Shown in pieces: positions 62,476-64,000 of a stretch of DNA of 64,000 nt. This stretch comes from WJMT01 sp964624145. Lineage in GTDB: Bacteria; Acidobacteriota; Aminicenantia; Aminicenantales; Aminicenantaceae. The stretch lies in contig CAZUXT010000015.1 in NCBI GenBank assembly GCA_964624145.1, positions 4,128 through 68,127 of the forward strand. Reading direction: 5' to 3'. The position numbers were made by a program, and so were the translations under genes. The number at the start of each line of letters is the position of its first letter. Position 1 is the stretch's first letter. Below the pieces are notes generated by a model. That model had not been told where the DNA came from and did not search any database. It was given only the letters and a program-made list of their open reading frames with translations.

Positions 62476-63519
62476 ATGAAATTAATGAAGATAATTCAGG
62501 TTGTAATCATTTTTTGCATTTTTATTTTCTTAGGAGCGTGTACAGGAAATGCAGAGAAGGAAGTGATTCTATTAAAAGGCATCAAGAATCCAGTAAAAAT
62601 TTTTGGATCAGATCAGAAGTTATTTGTTACGGCAGGGGAAAATGGCACAACAATACATGAGTATTCAGTAAAGAATTTTGAACATTTATGTTCATACGGT
62701 GAAGAGGGAAAAGACCGGGGAAAATTTATTACAAATGCAGGAGAAGGCGTGCATGTTTCTGCTTTCAAAGGCAACACTTTTGTGACCAGCTTTTGGAAGG
62801 TTTCTGTATTTGACCGTTGTGGTAAGTTCATTGATGAAATAAAAGGAATTCCAAACACATATTCGTATAAAAAAATCAAGGATGGTTTCGTTGGAGTGGG
62901 CTACAAAGAAAAAGGAAATGTGGGCTATTATTCCATTAACCTTTATAATGAAAACCTGGAACCTGTGAAAGAGCTTTATGAGGTTGAAAATTCCTATAAT
63001 CCAAATATTGGAAACCGGGTATTAACGAAGGAATATGGATTTAGTATTGGTGCGAATAGGATCTTTACAAAAGGTCAATCTGATGAATATCGTATTGAGG
63101 TTTTCAACACGGATGGAGACCATCTTTCTACAATAAACCGGGAGTTTGATAGAATCGCTATTAAGGAAGAGAATAAAAATGCTATTTTGGATTTATATAA
63201 AAATCACCCAAACTTCAAAGATTTTTATGATGAAATTGTAAAGGATATAATCTTTCCTGAAAAATTACCAGCTATCAATCAGATTGCAGCTTCAGATGAT
63301 TATCTGTATGTCATTACAAATACACTTGTTGACGACAGTACTGAAATTCATATTTTAGACCATAATGGGAAACTTATTAATAAAACCCATATTCCTCTTA
63401 TTTGGAATAATGCCAATATGATATGCACATTGATTATACAAAATCATTCCATTTATCAACTCGTACGAAGTGGCCCGGAGACCAGACCTGATTTTTTTAT
63501 TTACATATTCAGTCTCTAG
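62476..63519 (+). CDS. Lipoprotein of the six-bladed propeller type, function unknown
   Basis: 347 residues. The lipobox FLGAC gives the acylated Cys at residue 22. The mature chain has repeated strands and short motifs typical of 6-bladed (NHL/BF-type) propellers (LFVTAGENGTTIHEYSVKNF; HILDHNGKLINKTHIPLIW). There are no catalytic motifs. It starts 28 bases after the serine hydrolase gene and lacks a strong ribosome site, so its translation may depend on coupling with that gene. Confidence 0.7.
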   Translation: MKLMKIIQVVIIFCIFIFLGACTGNAEKEVILLKGIKNPVKIFGSDQKLFVTAGENGTTIHEYSVKNFEHLCSYGEEGKDRGKFITNAGEGVHVSAFKGNTFVTSFWKVSVFDRCGKFIDEIKGIPNTYSYKKIKDGFVGVGYKEKGNVGYYSINLYNENLEPVKELYEVENSYNPNIGNRVLTKEYGFSIGANRIFTKGQSDEYRIEVFNTDGDHLSTINREFDRIAIKEENKNAILDLYKNHPNFKDFYDEIVKDIIFPEKLPAINQIAASDDYLYVITNTLVDDSTEIHILDHNGKLINKTHIPLIWNNANMICTLIIQNHSIYQLVRSGPETRPDFFIYIFSL

Positions 63520-63567
63520 AGAACTTCGGGACCAGGATTTCTATTTCATATCAAGAAAGGATTTTGA

Positions 63568-64000
63568 ATGAGAGAAAAGAAAAGCAATTTTCGGAGGGCA
63601 TCCATACTATTTTTCCCATGCCTTCTCCTCCTTTTATTTGTTTTTTGTGCCGCAGCCAGCGCTCAGGATATTGAAGCAAGAGTCGACGCTTGTGTTCAAA
63701 CCTATATTGAATCGGGAAATTTCAGTGGGTCCGTCTTAATAGCTTATGGAGAAGACGTGTTGGTGTGCAAAGGATACGGTCTGGCAAATATCGAGCATGG
63801 CGTATTGAACACGCCGCACACAAAGTTCCGTATCGGATCGGTCACCAAACAGTTCACTTCCATGGCGGTCATGCAGCTTCAGGAAAGAGGATTGCTCAGT
63901 ACAGAAGATTTTCTGGCAAAGCATATACCTGATTACCCTCATGGTGATGAAATCACCATCCATCATCTGCTGACCCATACTTCCGGGGTTGTCAATTTTA
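63568..64000 (+). CDS. Exported beta-lactamase-like serine hydrolase (partial, cut by the right edge)
   Basis: 144 residues are visible from ATG 63568, behind AAAGGA. The signal peptide ends near AAASAQD. Motif 1 is S91-V-T-K94 in FRIGSVTKQFTSMAVMQLQE, followed by the conserved ITIHHLLTHTSGV segment. The second and third motifs lie beyond the edge. It is the ninth member of this family in the window. Confidence 0.88.
   Translation, partial: MREKKSNFRRASILFFPCLLLLLFVFCAAASAQDIEARVDACVQTYIESGNFSGSVLIAYGEDVLVCKGYGLANIEHGVLNTPHTKFRIGSVTKQFTSMAVMQLQERGLLSTEDFLAKHIPDYPHGDEITIHHLLTHTSGVVNF

Noticed and set aside
1..64000. An ECF sigma factor or ABC ATPase gene inside the window
   Set aside because: None of the reading frames shows sigma region 2/4 or Walker/ABC signature motifs; both must be encoded elsewhere if the model is right.

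Overview
The window most likely comes from an uncultured bacterium of the Acidobacteria-related group Candidatus Aminicenantes. This is inference from gene content, not from a marker gene: PadR regulators paired with MacB/FtsX-type permeases that carry an N-terminal prefix domain and have no ATPase beside them (the arrangement known in Acidobacteria as ADOP, acidobacterial duplicated orphan permeases), many exported class C beta-lactamase-like serine hydrolases, PD40/TolB-like propeller lipoproteins, DUF5916 proteins and exported peptidases. Base composition looks moderately AT-rich. No rRNA, tRNA, CRISPR array, plasmid or phage genes were seen.

Layout. Positions 1-6.6 kb lie on the minus strand: a permease cut by the left edge, an exported Fe-S aldo/keto reductase, a secreted protein with two beta-sandwich-like repeats, and a PadR-permease pair. 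From 6.8 to 20.1 kb the plus strand carries two more PadR-permease pairs, a serine hydrolase, a pentapeptide-like secreted protein, a DUF5916 outer-membrane protein and an Ntn amide hydrolase. A minus-strand one-component sensor (14-blade propeller, membrane helix, LuxR HTH) occupies 20.1-22.9 kb. From 23.1 kb to the right edge every gene is on the plus strand with short gaps: ornithine cyclodeaminase-like and DDAH-like enzymes, M23, M28, S9, S41 and CPBP proteases, eight more serine hydrolases, PD40 propeller proteins, esterase-like proteins with TPR tails, a fifth permease and a cystathionine-type PLP enzyme. Nearly all of these products have signal peptides, so the region is largely a secretome island.

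Regulation. Six promoters share one architecture: a -35 element containing AACC or AACT, 15-16 bases, then a -10 of CGTCT type, which resembles promoters of ECF (extracytoplasmic function) sigma factors. Just downstream of the -10 in five of the six lies a clear palindrome that differs between PadR systems, and in two promoters (12.8 and 15.8 kb) the palindrome is identical. I infer that one ECF sigma factor switches on the set and that each PadR represses its own subset.

Genome plasticity is visible: a stray permease 3' end (6.7 kb), a permease-like N-terminal mini-ORF (11.7 kb), a palindromic repeat (12.7 kb), a group II intron domain V relic next to a serine hydrolase bounded by 56-bp direct repeats (49.0-51.1 kb), a twice-frameshifted lipoprotein gene (55.9 kb), and 3' ends of a serine hydrolase gene and a PD40 gene left as debris (60.8-61.1 kb). 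The most unusual proteins are an exported histone-deacetylase-fold enzyme fused to a PD40 propeller (53.1 kb) and a lipoprotein fusing a PD40 propeller, about nine ankyrin repeats and a metallo-beta-lactamase domain (45.8 kb).
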